A DNA stretch of 64,000 nt, from positions 1 to 64,000 of the forward strand of contig CALUBS010000010.1 of assembly GCA_943914355.1 (NCBI GenBank), in the 5' to 3' direction. Within the stretch, counting starts at the first letter, position 1, and every line of letters starts with the position of its first letter. A model generated the notes under the pieces. It was not told the origin of the DNA, searched no databases, and saw only the letters and a list, made by a program, of their open reading frames with translations. Of the stretch, positions 54,591-64,000 are shown one piece after another. This DNA is from an uncultured Corynebacterium sp. (lineage in GTDB: Bacteria; Actinomycetota; Actinomycetes; Mycobacteriales; Mycobacteriaceae). The position numbers were made by a program, and so were the translations under genes.

Positions 54591-56141
54591 CTACTTCTTT
54601 TCGGCAAAGACCTCGCGCACGCGCTGGCCCAGATCCGGGTGGACGTTGGTCCAGTACTGGTACACGCGCTCTTCGGTTTCCTCGGACACGCCGGCCATCG
54701 CGTTGGTGATATTGGTGACCAAGCGCTCCTTGGCGGCATCGTCGTAGACGTTTTCGTACAGGTCGCGCGCTTGGACGAAGTCATCGTCTTCCGCATGGCG
54801 TACGTACGGCGCGCGGACCAAGTCCTGACCGTGGGGATCCGGGTTCACGTAGAGGTCCGCCGCAGTGGTGGTCTCTAGGTCCTCGCGGTTGTTGACGGAG
54901 GCATCATCAAGCACGCCCGTACCCTTCGCATGGCGGTTGGGCGAGTACACCGGATCCTCTGGTGCATTGTAGAAGTACTGCATTGGACCCTCGTGCTCGT
55001 AGGTATTGACCTTCTCCGCATTACGAGGCTGGTTGACCGGCAAGTGCTTGTAATTCGGCCCGATGCGATAGCGCTGCTGATCTGCATAGGCAAAGACGCG
55101 GGCCTGAAGCATCTTATCCGGAGATAGGCCAACACCCGGCACGATATTGGAGGGATCGAGTGCAACCTGCTCGATCTGGGCAAAGAAATTGCGCGGGTTG
55201 CGGTTGAGCTCAAAGTAGCCCACATCGTGCAGCGGGTAGTCCTTCTTGGACCAGACCTTGGTCAGATCGAAGGGATTGAAGCGGTAGTCCTCTGCCTCCG
55301 CAAGCGGCATGATCTGCACCTTGACATCCCAGATGGGGTAGTTGCCCTCTTCGATGGCGTTGTAGAGATCCGCGCGGTGGCTATCCGGGTTCTGGCCAGC
55401 TTCCACGGTGGCCTCTTCATCAGTGAAGTTCTCTACACCCTGGCGGGAGATGAAGTGGTACTTCACCCAGAATGCCTCGCCGTCTTCGTTGACCCACTGG
55501 AAGGTGTGGGAACCGTAGCCATTTTGGTGGCGGGTGGTCTTCGGGGTGCCGCGGTCACCCATCAGGTAGGTCACCTGGTGGGCGGATTCCGGGTTGCGGG
55601 TCCAGAAATCCCACTGCATATCGGCATCGCGCAGGCCATTGGAACCCAGGCGCTTTTGGGAGTGGATGAAGTCTGGGAACTTCATGCCATCGCGCAGGAA
55701 GAATACCGGGGTGTTATTGCCCACGATGTCGAAGTTGCCGTCTTCGGTGTAGAAGCGCAGGGCAAAGCCGTGCACATCGCGCCAGGTATCCGGGGAGCCC
55801 TGCTCGCCGGCAACGGTGGAAAAACGGCCCATCATCGGGGTGACGGTGCCCTTCTGGAAGACCTTAGCCTTGGTGTAGGCGGACACATCTTCGGTGATGT
55901 GCAGCTCACCGTAGGCGCCGTGGCCCTTGGCGTGCGGGGTACGCTCGGGCACGCGCTCGCGGTTGAAGTGGGCGAGCTTTTCAATGAGGTGAATATCGTT
56001 AAGCGCGACCGGACCCTGGGGTCCGGCGGTCACGGACGTATTCTCAGAAGGAACGGGCTGGCCGGAAGGGCGGGTCGTGGTGCCCTTGCCTGCGGGACGC
56101 TGTCCCTTGTTCAAGATGTCATCAGCGGTGGAATCAGTCAT
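54591..56141 (-). CDS. katA: Catalase KatA
   Basis: Monofunctional heme catalase of 516 residues that breaks down H2O2. The distal His lies in the signature FNRERVPERTPHAKGHGAYG, the Asn in FDIVGNNTPVFF, and the proximal heme Tyr in RVFAYADQQRYRIGPNY. ATG 56141 with AGGAGG is selected; the longer frame to 56186 would run through a palindrome in the promoter. It is next to sigC, as in C. glutamicum, where katA responds to OxyR. No peroxide regulator is adjacent. Confidence 0.96.
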   Translation of the reverse strand: MTDSTADDILNKGQRPAGKGTTTRPSGQPVPSENTSVTAGPQGPVALNDIHLIEKLAHFNRERVPERTPHAKGHGAYGELHITEDVSAYTKAKVFQKGTVTPMMGRFSTVAGEQGSPDTWRDVHGFALRFYTEDGNFDIVGNNTPVFFLRDGMKFPDFIHSQKRLGSNGLRDADMQWDFWTRNPESAHQVTYLMGDRGTPKTTRHQNGYGSHTFQWVNEDGEAFWVKYHFISRQGVENFTDEEATVEAGQNPDSHRADLYNAIEEGNYPIWDVKVQIMPLAEAEDYRFNPFDLTKVWSKKDYPLHDVGYFELNRNPRNFFAQIEQVALDPSNIVPGVGLSPDKMLQARVFAYADQQRYRIGPNYKHLPVNQPRNAEKVNTYEHEGPMQYFYNAPEDPVYSPNRHAKGTGVLDDASVNNREDLETTTAADLYVNPDPHGQDLVRAPYVRHAEDDDFVQARDLYENVYDDAAKERLVTNITNAMAGVSEETEERVYQYWTNVHPDLGQRVREVFAEKK

Positions 56142-56170
56142 GGTATGTCTTTGCCTCCTGGCAATCAGTC

Positions 56171-56191
56171 GATAATTTGGGGTCAATTATC
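56171..56191. promoter_or_regulatory. Palindrome in the katA promoter
   Basis: GATAATT-N7-AATTATC, perfect 7-base arms, lies 30-50 bp upstream of the katA start and could be an operator (OxyR, Fur-type or other). It may overlap the -10 region. No consensus is matched well enough to name the protein. Confidence 0.45.
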
Positions 56192-56324
56192 AATCACGGA
56201 CAACCCATAGCTTACTACGTATAACGGCGCTGCGCTACCTTTTCCGCGCATAAGCCGCTTGCTTTTGCCCCAGCCACCGCAACCTTGGATAAGAAATGCA
56301 GGAGCTACTGGTAGATTCATTCAG

Positions 56325-56867
56325 GTGACACACCACTCCGCAGCAGACGACGCCCGCGTCACCGAGCTCGCCCTCCGGGCTGGGCGCGGCGACCGAGCAG
56401 CGCTTACGGAGTTCATCAAGGCCACCCAGGATGATGTCTGGCGCCTCCTCGCCCACCTGGGTGGCCCCGAAATCGCCGACGACCTCACCCAGGAGACCTA
56501 CCTGCGCGTCATCAGCGCCCTGCCACGCTTTGCCGCCCGCTCTTCCGCGCGCACCTGGCTGCTCTCGCTGGCCCGGCGCGTGTGGGTGGATAATATCCGC
56601 CACGATATGGCCCGGCCCCGCAAATCCGCCACGCAATACGAGGACGCCATGAGCTCCGCCGCGGAAAACTCCGGTTCCTGGAGCGATTGGATCGATGCCC
56701 GTGCGCTTATCGATGCCCTGCCAGCCGACCGCCGCGAAGCCCTCATCCTCACCCAGGTACTGGGCTATACCTATGAGGAAGCGGCCAAGATCGCCGGGGT
56801 GCGCGTTGGCACCATCCGCTCCCGCGTGGCGCGCGCCCGCAAGGACCTCATCGAGGGCGCAAATTAA
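56325..56867 (+). CDS. sigC: ECF sigma factor SigC
   Basis: The 180-residue extracytoplasmic-function sigma factor has region 2 (DDLTQETYLRVISALPRF) and region 4 with a helix-turn-helix (LTQVLGYTYEEAAKIAGVRV). No anti-sigma gene follows. The position beside katA and upstream of asd matches C. glutamicum SigC, which controls respiratory and cytochrome genes under electron-transport stress. GTG 56325 has no ribosome-binding site, but TAGATT at 56312-56317 is placed as a -10 box for a leaderless mRNA starting at the GTG. Confidence 0.88.
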   Translation: MTHHSAADDARVTELALRAGRGDRAALTEFIKATQDDVWRLLAHLGGPEIADDLTQETYLRVISALPRFAARSSARTWLLSLARRVWVDNIRHDMARPRKSATQYEDAMSSAAENSGSWSDWIDARALIDALPADRREALILTQVLGYTYEEAAKIAGVRVGTIRSRVARARKDLIEGAN

Positions 56868-57067
56868 TACCCCCGAATGTTCGAGCGCTTGGACGCATAC
56901 TTTCGCCCTAATACTTAACAACGTGCAGGTACTTAGGGCAGTGCAGCGGGATCCTGCGGGCCTAGGGCGGGGTAGAAAAATACTAAAGTGACACGATTTC
57001 AGCTGTGAAGTCACGGGTGAAATGTGATTCTATTAGATACACACACGTGATAAATCGACCGTCGATC

Positions 57068-57098
57068 CGGGCCCGCGCGTTCCCAAAGCCGGGCCCGG
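57068..57098 (+). other. GC hairpin just before the YkvI-like gene
   Basis: CCGGGCCC (57068-57075) pairs with GGGCCCGG (57091-57098) 29 bp before ATG 57128, inside the 260-bp gap after sigC. It may be an end-of-sigC structure or part of the leader of the next gene. No T-run follows. Confidence 0.45.
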
Positions 57099-57127
57099 CG
57101 AGTGTGAGTAAGAGAGTTTCTCCCCTC

Positions 57128-58486
57128 ATGATTAAACGCGCAATCGGAATCTCCATGGCGTTTATTGGCGTCGTGGTGGGCGCAGGCTTTGCCTCGGGCC
57201 AAGAAGCCATGCAGTACTTCGTAGCTTTCGGTGAATGGGGCCTGTGGGGCATCGCCCTCGCCGCCGCCCTCATGATGGTCACCGGCGTGTCCATCCTGCA
57301 GCTGGGCTCCTATTTCCAGGCGGTGGAGCACACCGCTGTCTACAACAAGATCGCTTCACCAGTCACCGCCAAGATCTTGGACTGGTCCACGCTGATTACG
57401 CTGTTTTCCATCGGCTTCGTCATGTTCGCCGGTGGTGGCTCCAATATCAACCAGCAATTCCCCAGCATCCCCGTGTGGGTCGGCGGCACCGTCATGCTGA
57501 TCCTCGTGCTGCTGGTGGGCCTTATGGACGTGGACCGCGTTACCCGCGTCATCGGTACCATCACCCCGTTCATCATCATCTTCGTGGTGCTGGCCACCGG
57601 CTACACCATCCTTACGGCCGATGTGGACTTCGCGTCCCTGAATACCTGGGCCATCGATAACGTCAATACCTCGCTGCCTAACTGGTGGCTTTCTGCGCTG
57701 AACTACACCGGCCTGAACGTCATGACGGCCGTATCCATGTCCATCGTCATCGGCGGCAACTTCCTGGATAACCGCGCCGTGGGCATCGGCGGCCTCATCG
57801 GTGGTTTCCTTTACCTCATCTTGCTGGCCCTGCTCGTCTTCGCCCTCTTCTTCGAGGCTAAGGACGTCAACGGCGAGGACATGCCGGTACTGAAGCTGAT
57901 TACGGGCATCCACCCGGTTCTCGGCATCTTGATGACCTTCGTTATCTACGGCATGGTCTTTAACACTGCCATCGGTATGTTCTACGCCCTGGGCAAGCGC
58001 CTGACCCGCAATAACCCACAGCGCTTCTACCCCGTATACGCCGCATCCTGCATCATCGGCTTCATCCTGTCCTTCATCGGCTTCCAGTCCTTGGTCAGCA
58101 ACGTCTACCCCATCCTGGGTTACCTCGGCCTGCTGATGATTGTCGTGATGGTTTATAACCGCATTAAAAACCGCGGCATGCTTGCCGATGAATCCGATCG
58201 CCGCATGCGCGCCCACGATCTCGTCGCCCGCAAGCTGGACCCGCGCGAGCGCTTTACCAAGAAGAACGAGCGCGAGCTGCGCATGCTAGCCGCGGCCTCC
58301 AATATGCACACGCAAGAATTCATCGATCACCTCGCCGAGGATATCCACGAGGAGCTCGAAGAGGACGATGAACTCGACTACGACCGTTCAGAGCCCGCGC
58401 CTTCCGTCACCTACGTCCAGCACACGAAGCCGGAAGTACCTTCCGTCGATAGTGACTTGGACTTTGGCAAGAAAGACGAAGACTAA
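57128..58486 (+). CDS. YkvI-family membrane transporter-like protein with acidic tail
   Basis: The 452-residue protein begins MIKRAIGISMAFIGVVVGAG followed by FASGQE, the family signature of YkvI-type transporter-like proteins. About ten hydrophobic segments extend to residue 350. Usual members end there at about 350 residues; this one adds about 100 cytoplasmic residues, basic first and then very Glu/Asp-rich (EELEEDDELDYD). The substrate is unknown. ATG 57128 is chosen by family start; GTG 57104 is in frame. A strong terminator follows. Confidence 0.8.
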   Translation: MIKRAIGISMAFIGVVVGAGFASGQEAMQYFVAFGEWGLWGIALAAALMMVTGVSILQLGSYFQAVEHTAVYNKIASPVTAKILDWSTLITLFSIGFVMFAGGGSNINQQFPSIPVWVGGTVMLILVLLVGLMDVDRVTRVIGTITPFIIIFVVLATGYTILTADVDFASLNTWAIDNVNTSLPNWWLSALNYTGLNVMTAVSMSIVIGGNFLDNRAVGIGGLIGGFLYLILLALLVFALFFEAKDVNGEDMPVLKLITGIHPVLGILMTFVIYGMVFNTAIGMFYALGKRLTRNNPQRFYPVYAASCIIGFILSFIGFQSLVSNVYPILGYLGLLMIVVMVYNRIKNRGMLADESDRRMRAHDLVARKLDPRERFTKKNERELRMLAAASNMHTQEFIDHLAEDIHEELEEDDELDYDRSEPAPSVTYVQHTKPEVPSVDSDLDFGKKDED

Positions 58487-58511
58487 GGCTTAAGCTTTAG
58501 AAGCCACACGC

Positions 58512-58558
58512 AATTCGGCTCCTCGCTTCCCATTACAGGAACGAGGAGCCGAATTTTT
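58512..58558 (+). terminator. Terminator after the YkvI-like gene
   Basis: Perfect 14-base arms AATTCGGCTCCTCG (58512-58525) and CGAGGAGCCGAATT (58542-58555) are followed by a T-run. It also lies within reach of the convergent asd gene end. Confidence 0.92.
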
Positions 58559-58581
58559 ATGCGCCGGGCAAGGCTTCGCGG

Positions 58582-59646
<1,065 letters not shown>

Positions 59647-60165
59647 TTAGCGTCCGGTTCCAGCATAGACGGTGGCTTCTTCCTCGCCGCCGAGCTGGAA
59701 TTTATCGTGCAGGGCGCGCGCCGCCTTCTCTAGGTCCGCCTCGCGAGTCAGCATGGAGATGCGGATTTCGGAGGTGGAAATAAGCTCCATGTTCACTCCC
59801 ACATCGCGCAGGGCCTCGGTGAAGTCCGCCGTCACGCCTGGGTGGGACTTCATGCCGGCGCCGACGAGGGAGACCTTGCCCACCTGGTCATCGTAAAGCA
59901 CATTGGACCAGCCGCCCTCGGACTGCAGCTTGCTCAATAGCTCCATCGCGCGGGGGCCATCGGCGCGCGGGCAGGTGAAGGTGATGTCAGTGGTGCCGTC
60001 CTCCAAGGAGGAGACGTTTTGCAGCACCATATCGATATTGATCTCTGCATCGGCGATGACGCGGAAAAGCTTCGCGGCCTCGCCCGGGCGATCTGGGATG
60101 CCCAGCACGGTTACCTTCGCCTCGGATTTATCAGTTGCTACACCAGTAAGTACTGCTTCTTCCAC
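59647..60165 (-). CDS. lysC: Aspartokinase beta subunit from internal start
   Basis: An in-frame GTG at codon 250 of lysC, preceded by GGAGG at eight bases, opens a 172-codon frame, [18 protein letters not shown] onwards. C. glutamicum makes the same 172-residue beta subunit, which contains only the ACT regulatory domains and joins alpha in an alpha2beta2 enzyme. The start codon and its ribosome-binding site are conserved here, so beta is very likely made. Confidence 0.85.
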   Translation of the reverse strand: MEEAVLTGVATDKSEAKVTVLGIPDRPGEAAKLFRVIADAEINIDMVLQNVSSLEDGTTDITFTCPRADGPRAMELLSKLQSEGGWSNVLYDDQVGKVSLVGAGMKSHPGVTADFTEALRDVGVNMELISTSEIRISMLTREADLEKAARALHDKFQLGGEEEATVYAGTGR

Positions 60166-60912
60166 GGGGATATCCTCCATCGAGCCGGTCACCAACGTGC
60201 CGGGGTCATTTGAATAAGACGAGCGAACTCGCAACGGAACATTGAAAGCGCGGGCGTATTCCACGCTGCGCAGGACCAGAATCTTGGATCCTACGGCGGC
60301 CATTTCCAGCATCTCTTCAAAAGAGAGCTTTTCTAGCTTTTGCGCATCCGGGACGATGCGCGGATCGGCGGTATAGACGCCATCGACATCGGAGTAGATT
60401 TCGCACACATCCGCCTTGAGCGCCGCAGCCAGGGCGACCGCGGTGGTATCGGACCCGCCGCGGCCCAGCGTGGTCACATCGCGCGAGTCCTTATTCACGC
60501 CTTGGAAACCGGCGACGATGCAGATCTGTCCATCTTCTAAGGCCTCGGTCAGGCGCCCAGGGGTGACATCAACGATGCGCGCATTGCCGTGGCGCTCGGT
60601 CGTCAGCACACCCGCCTGGGAGCCGGTAAAGGACTGGGCCTTCGCACCCAAGGACTCCACCGCCATAGCCACTAGCGCATTGGAGATGCGCTCGCCCGCG
60701 GTAAGGAGCATATCCATTTCGCGCTGCGGGGGAACGGGATTGACTTGCGCTGCAAGGTCAAGAAGCTCATCGGTGGTATCCCCCATAGCGGAGCACACCA
60801 CGACGACATCATTGCCCTGCTTTTTAGTGGCCACAATCCGCTCCGCTACCGCGCGGATGCGATCTGCGGATTCGAGGGAGGAGCCGCCGTATTTTTGAAC
60901 GATCAGGGCCAC
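59647..60912 (-). CDS. lysC: Aspartokinase, alpha subunit
   Basis: Phosphorylates aspartate, the committed and feedback-controlled step of the aspartate family. The 421-residue product from GTG 60912 starts [20 protein letters not shown] and has the kinase core, then two ACT domains (about 265-340 and 345-420). The length equals that of C. glutamicum LysC. Residues known there to mediate lysine-plus-threonine inhibition are unchanged: Ser301 and Thr311. The upstream open frame to 60966 is not used. It is cotranscribed with asd. Confidence 0.97.
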   Translation of the reverse strand: MALIVQKYGGSSLESADRIRAVAERIVATKKQGNDVVVVCSAMGDTTDELLDLAAQVNPVPPQREMDMLLTAGERISNALVAMAVESLGAKAQSFTGSQAGVLTTERHGNARIVDVTPGRLTEALEDGQICIVAGFQGVNKDSRDVTTLGRGGSDTTAVALAAALKADVCEIYSDVDGVYTADPRIVPDAQKLEKLSFEEMLEMAAVGSKILVLRSVEYARAFNVPLRVRSSYSNDPGTLVTGSMEDIPVEEAVLTGVATDKSEAKVTVLGIPDRPGEAAKLFRVIADAEINIDMVLQNVSSLEDGTTDITFTCPRADGPRAMELLSKLQSEGGWSNVLYDDQVGKVSLVGAGMKSHPGVTADFTEALRDVGVNMELISTSEIRISMLTREADLEKAARALHDKFQLGGEEEATVYAGTGR

Positions 60913-61116
60913 GGTGTGGTTGCCACCTTTCGTTTTAAAAGGCACCCCTGCGCGCAGACGCGCCACAGAAATACCTGTCGGACACTAGTCAAATTCCTAT
61001 GCTACCCCGCAAGGCGCTACACCTCATCATAATTCCGAGACAATACTTTTATTTTATTCACATACACCCCCGTGCGCGCGCTAGGCGCCGGGCCGGGGGC
61101 GGCATCGATAAGCAAA

Positions 61117-61995
61117 ATGCATCTCCGTCACTTTTTTACTAGCGTTGAGCGGGTGTTAAGCAACCTCCTCGCCGTATTCTTCGCGCTCGCCTCCGCGCTT
61201 ACGGTTGCTTGGGGCACGGTCGTTCGCCACCGCATCGCCCTTGAAGCAGACGATTCAGTCATGCGCTCCGCTATGACCAACCCACTGTGGTGGGTCGGCA
61301 CTGGCGCAGCCATCCTCGCCTATGGCCTCCAGGTCGTCGCCCTGGGCTTTGGTACCTTGCTGGTAGTCCAGCCCATTTTGGTCCTCTCGCTCATGTTTAC
61401 CCTGCCGCTTTCGGCCTGGTATGCCAAGCGCCCCATGCCCGTGCACGAGACGTTCTGGTCCATTGCGCTCACGGTGGCGGTCGGCGTGATGGTGGTCTAC
61501 GGCCGCCCCGTTGCCGGCAATCCCCGGCCGGAGTGGAGCCAGTGGTGGCCCGCCCTGCTATTGGGCCTGGCCACCCTGGTCGCGTTGGGCGTGGCCGGCC
61601 ATAAATTCCGCGAGCAGCGCCCGCTCGCCCTGGGCACGGCCTGCGGCGTCATCTACGGTTTCGTCGCCCTGCTTTCCAAGGCCGTGGTCGATATCTTCAC
61701 CCACGAAGGCTTGAGCGTCCTGGTGGGCAGCTGGCAGTTCTACGGCCTCATCGGCCTCGCCCTGACCGGCACCGTAGTGCAGCAATACTCCTTTAACGCC
61801 GGCCCGCTGGCGCAGTCGCTGCCGGCCATGACCATCTTCGAGCCCATCGTCGCCTTCGGCCTGGGCTATATGGTCTTGGGCGAAAAGTTCCTCATTGATT
61901 CCACCGCCGGCTGGCTCGTCATGGTGGCCGCGCTCGGCGTCATGATTGCCGCGACCATCATTTTGTCCCGCAACCCGGTCAGCCAGCGCAGCTAG
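61117..61995 (+). CDS. EamA/DMT-type membrane protein
   Basis: This polytopic protein of about 292 residues has nine or ten short helices. The N-terminal half carries LSNLLAVFFALASALTVAWG and LGFGTLLVVQPILVLSLMF; the second half has AGPLAQSLPAMTIFEPIVAF and LGYMVLGEKF, typical of DMT/EamA-like exporters. The substrate is unknown. The start is uncertain: ATG 61117 lacks a good ribosome-binding site, and GTG 61153 is possible. Divergent from lysC and convergent with the glycosyltransferase gene (4-bp stop overlap). Confidence 0.82.
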   Translation: MHLRHFFTSVERVLSNLLAVFFALASALTVAWGTVVRHRIALEADDSVMRSAMTNPLWWVGTGAAILAYGLQVVALGFGTLLVVQPILVLSLMFTLPLSAWYAKRPMPVHETFWSIALTVAVGVMVVYGRPVAGNPRPEWSQWWPALLLGLATLVALGVAGHKFREQRPLALGTACGVIYGFVALLSKAVVDIFTHEGLSVLVGSWQFYGLIGLALTGTVVQQYSFNAGPLAQSLPAMTIFEPIVAFGLGYMVLGEKFLIDSTAGWLVMVAALGVMIAATIILSRNPVSQRS

Positions 61996-63134
61996 ATCGC
62001 CCACTCGAATACGGTCAGCATATAGGCCGAAAACCAGGCTCCGAAGAGCACCCAGGCACCCACGCTTGCCGATGCCCCCTTCTTGCCCACCCACGGCACC
62101 AATACCACCGCTGCGGGCAGTAAGAGGCGGGGGCGGGAGTGCATGATGCCATCGGAAAGCAGCACATTGGCCATCAGCACCGCGGCAAAGAGCCAGGCTG
62201 GCAGCGGCAGGCGCCCCCAGGCCAGCAGCAGGCAGATGGGGGCGGCGATGATGACTGCGGCGCTGAGCAAATACCCACCATTCGTGGCGCTAGACAGCGT
62301 CTCTGCTACCCAGGACACCGTCGCCCGGCCACCATCGAAACCGGAATTCCAGTGCTTTTCCTGCAGGCCAAAGTAGCCGCCGGCGCCGGGTAAATGGCGA
62401 TTGGCCCACCAGATATAGCCAGCTAAGGGCAGCGCCGATACCGCCACGCTCAGCCAAGCCCACCAGGTGCGCCGCGCCTTGCAGAGCACCATGAGCGCGA
62501 AGACCACGATGAGATCTACCACGGTGAGGCGGACGAAAGAGGCAAGAAAGATCAGCACCCCGGCCGCGATCCAGCGCTGATCATGCAACATCACCACGGC
62601 CCAGATCGCGAGCGCGCCGAAGAGCGCCTCCGTATAGGGCATGGCAAAAACGATGCTCATGGGCGCGCTGGTGACCACCGTCGCGCCGAGCACCTGGCCG
62701 CGCACCCCCAGCCCCATCTGCCTAGCCAGCGCCATGACGCCCGCTGCCAAGGCGATGGTGAAAAAGAGGTTGAGGACCATCGCCGTGCCTGCAACGTCCG
62801 TGCCCAGCAGGTTGCTAACTGCCCGCACCACCAGCGGGAAGCCGGGAAAGAACGCAAGGGTCGTTTCCCCGGCATAGCCCGCGCGGGCGATATCCACGTA
62901 GTAGTTGGCGTCCCATTTATTCAGCAGCCCCCAAAGGGAATCGCCCTGCGCCGCGGCCATCGCCGCGAGCACGCTAAGGCGAATCGCCGTGCCTACAACC
63001 GCCACGAGCGCAGCATAAAACCAGCAGCGCAGCGCGGGCGCGGCTGCGGGGCGGCGGGTGGTAGCAGCGATAGGCACACCAGCATGGTACGCCACGCGCC
63101 CGGGCGTCCCGCTGAATGAAATATGTTGCCACAC
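61992..63134 (-). CDS. PIG-V-like GT-C glycosyltransferase
   Basis: This hydrophobic protein of up to 380 residues has about nine membrane helices. The first extracytoplasmic loop has NKWDANYYVDIARAGYAG followed by AFFPGFPLVVR, the hallmark of PIG-V-type mannosyltransferases, which use polyprenyl-phosphate sugar donors on the outer side of the membrane. It may add mannose to a lipoglycan or protein. The start is uncertain: GTG 63134 is the longest form and GTG 63077 is also possible. The 5' region lies against the leuA leader on the other strand. Confidence 0.8.
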   Translation of the reverse strand: MWQHISFSGTPGRVAYHAGVPIAATTRRPAAAPALRCWFYAALVAVVGTAIRLSVLAAMAAAQGDSLWGLLNKWDANYYVDIARAGYAGETTLAFFPGFPLVVRAVSNLLGTDVAGTAMVLNLFFTIALAAGVMALARQMGLGVRGQVLGATVVTSAPMSIVFAMPYTEALFGALAIWAVVMLHDQRWIAAGVLIFLASFVRLTVVDLIVVFALMVLCKARRTWWAWLSVAVSALPLAGYIWWANRHLPGAGGYFGLQEKHWNSGFDGGRATVSWVAETLSSATNGGYLLSAAVIIAAPICLLLAWGRLPLPAWLFAAVLMANVLLSDGIMHSRPRLLLPAAVVLVPWVGKKGASASVGAWVLFGAWFSAYMLTVFEWAI

Positions 63135-63161
63135 CGTGAGATCCTCTGTAGTGTGACCGGT

Positions 63162-63215
63162 ATGACATTGCGGAACGACCTACTCCTTATCTGCCGCGGC
63201 GGGATTTCGGCCTAA
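63162..63215 (+). CDS. leuL: Leucine leader peptide of leuA
   Basis: The 17-residue frame MTLRNDLLLICRGGISA has three consecutive Leu codons (63180-63188) plus one more Leu and two Ile. It ends 97 bp before the leuA start. Leucine leader peptides before leuA are established in actinobacteria as part of an attenuator that lets leuA be read when leucyl-tRNA is scarce. The following RNA can fold as described at 63194-63270. Confidence 0.85.
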   Translation: MTLRNDLLLICRGGISA

Positions 63216-63270
63216 ACCTACGGCCAGCGCCCCGTCGCGGAGTCTGGCAATCCTTAGCCCAGCTGGCCGT
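63194..63270 (+). promoter_or_regulatory. leuA attenuator region with pseudoknot-capable stems
   Basis: Stem 1 is CCGCGGCGGG (63194-63203) with CCCGTCGCGG (63231-63240), 10 bp including one G-U. Stem 2 is ACGGCCAGC (63220-63228, in the stem 1 loop) with GCTGGCCGT (63262-63270), 9 perfect bp. Since stem 2 uses the loop of stem 1, the two together form an H-type pseudoknot or alternative folds. A ribosome paused at the Leu codons would cover the 5' arm of stem 1. No T-run follows, so control may be translational or Rho-linked. Confidence 0.6.
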
Positions 63271-63297
63271 CGCACTTCCCGACACCAAACACATTAA

Positions 63298-64000
<703 letters not shown>

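Noticed and set aside
61137..61155. GTG start at 61153 for the EamA-like protein
   Set aside because: Possible, but the preceding GAGCGG is directly adjacent to the codon, leaving no spacing. ATG 61117 is kept with low certainty.

Overview
The window is a 64 kb piece of a Corynebacterium chromosome that is not C. glutamicum itself but is broadly collinear with it. The organism call rests on a set of lineage-specific genes: an antigen-85-type mycolyltransferase, mycothiol-dependent formaldehyde dehydrogenase, RamB, GlxR and WhcA regulators, a fused RmlCD, a 421-residue LysC with an internal beta-subunit start, and the nth/glxR/whcA/ponA and leuA/lysC/asd/sigC/katA blocks. Gene density is normal and the DNA is GC-rich. 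There is no prophage, CRISPR array or rRNA operon. The only mobile DNA I see is a decayed IS3-type remnant at 384-769.

Layout. 1-930: gene-poor, IS3 remnant. 0.9-8.2 kb: central carbon block, sdhCAB plus a small membrane protein (minus), the divergent regulator ramB, and lpd. 8.3-8.5 kb: an unannotated 36-residue peptide gene with its own strong terminator. 8.8-21.2 kb: envelope and lipid block (mycolyltransferase, M1 peptidase, HNH protein, rmlB-rmlCD-rmlA for dTDP-rhamnose, formaldehyde detoxification pair, secreted GDSL hydrolase, acyl-CoA ligase). 21.3-30.4 kb: tRNA-Thr, holB, membrane adenylate cyclase cyaB, DUF418 protein, topA, dedA, cspA. 30.5-38.5 kb: DUF1998 helicase, a compact actinobacterial Flp/Tad pilus locus (ssd-tadA-tadB-tadC-flp-tadE-tadG-like), a 6C-type small RNA and a degenerate Fic-like protein. 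38.6-46.4 kb: the actinobacterial EphE-MarP-NUDIX-TlpA-Nth-GlxR-MBL-RidA-WhcA neighbourhood. 46.5-53.8 kb: ponA, yqeY, metallophosphoesterase, tRNA-Pro, citrate transporter, YhgE-like protein. 53.9-64 kb: lipoprotein, katA, ECF factor sigC, YkvI-like transporter, asd, lysC, permease, GT-C glycosyltransferase, and leuA, which runs off the end behind a leucine leader peptide.

How the parts connect. CyaB makes the cAMP sensed by GlxR, and both are encoded here. Candidate GlxR sites lie before sdhCAB, glxR and the citrate transporter. A DtxR-type box before sdhCAB would add iron control and adjacent RamB would add carbon-source control. The mycolyltransferase, rhamnose genes, PonA and MarP serve the mycolate-arabinogalactan-peptidoglycan envelope.

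The observations most worth a second look are the 36-residue porin-like or surfactant-like peptide, the 6C RNA upstream of the Tad locus, the leuA leader with a pseudoknot-capable attenuator, the pilin-like protein lacking Glu+5, the Fic-like and EphE-like proteins with lost catalytic residues, a 29-residue membrane peptide before glxR, and the palindromes before citM and katA. All family calls come from reading motifs by eye. No database search was run.
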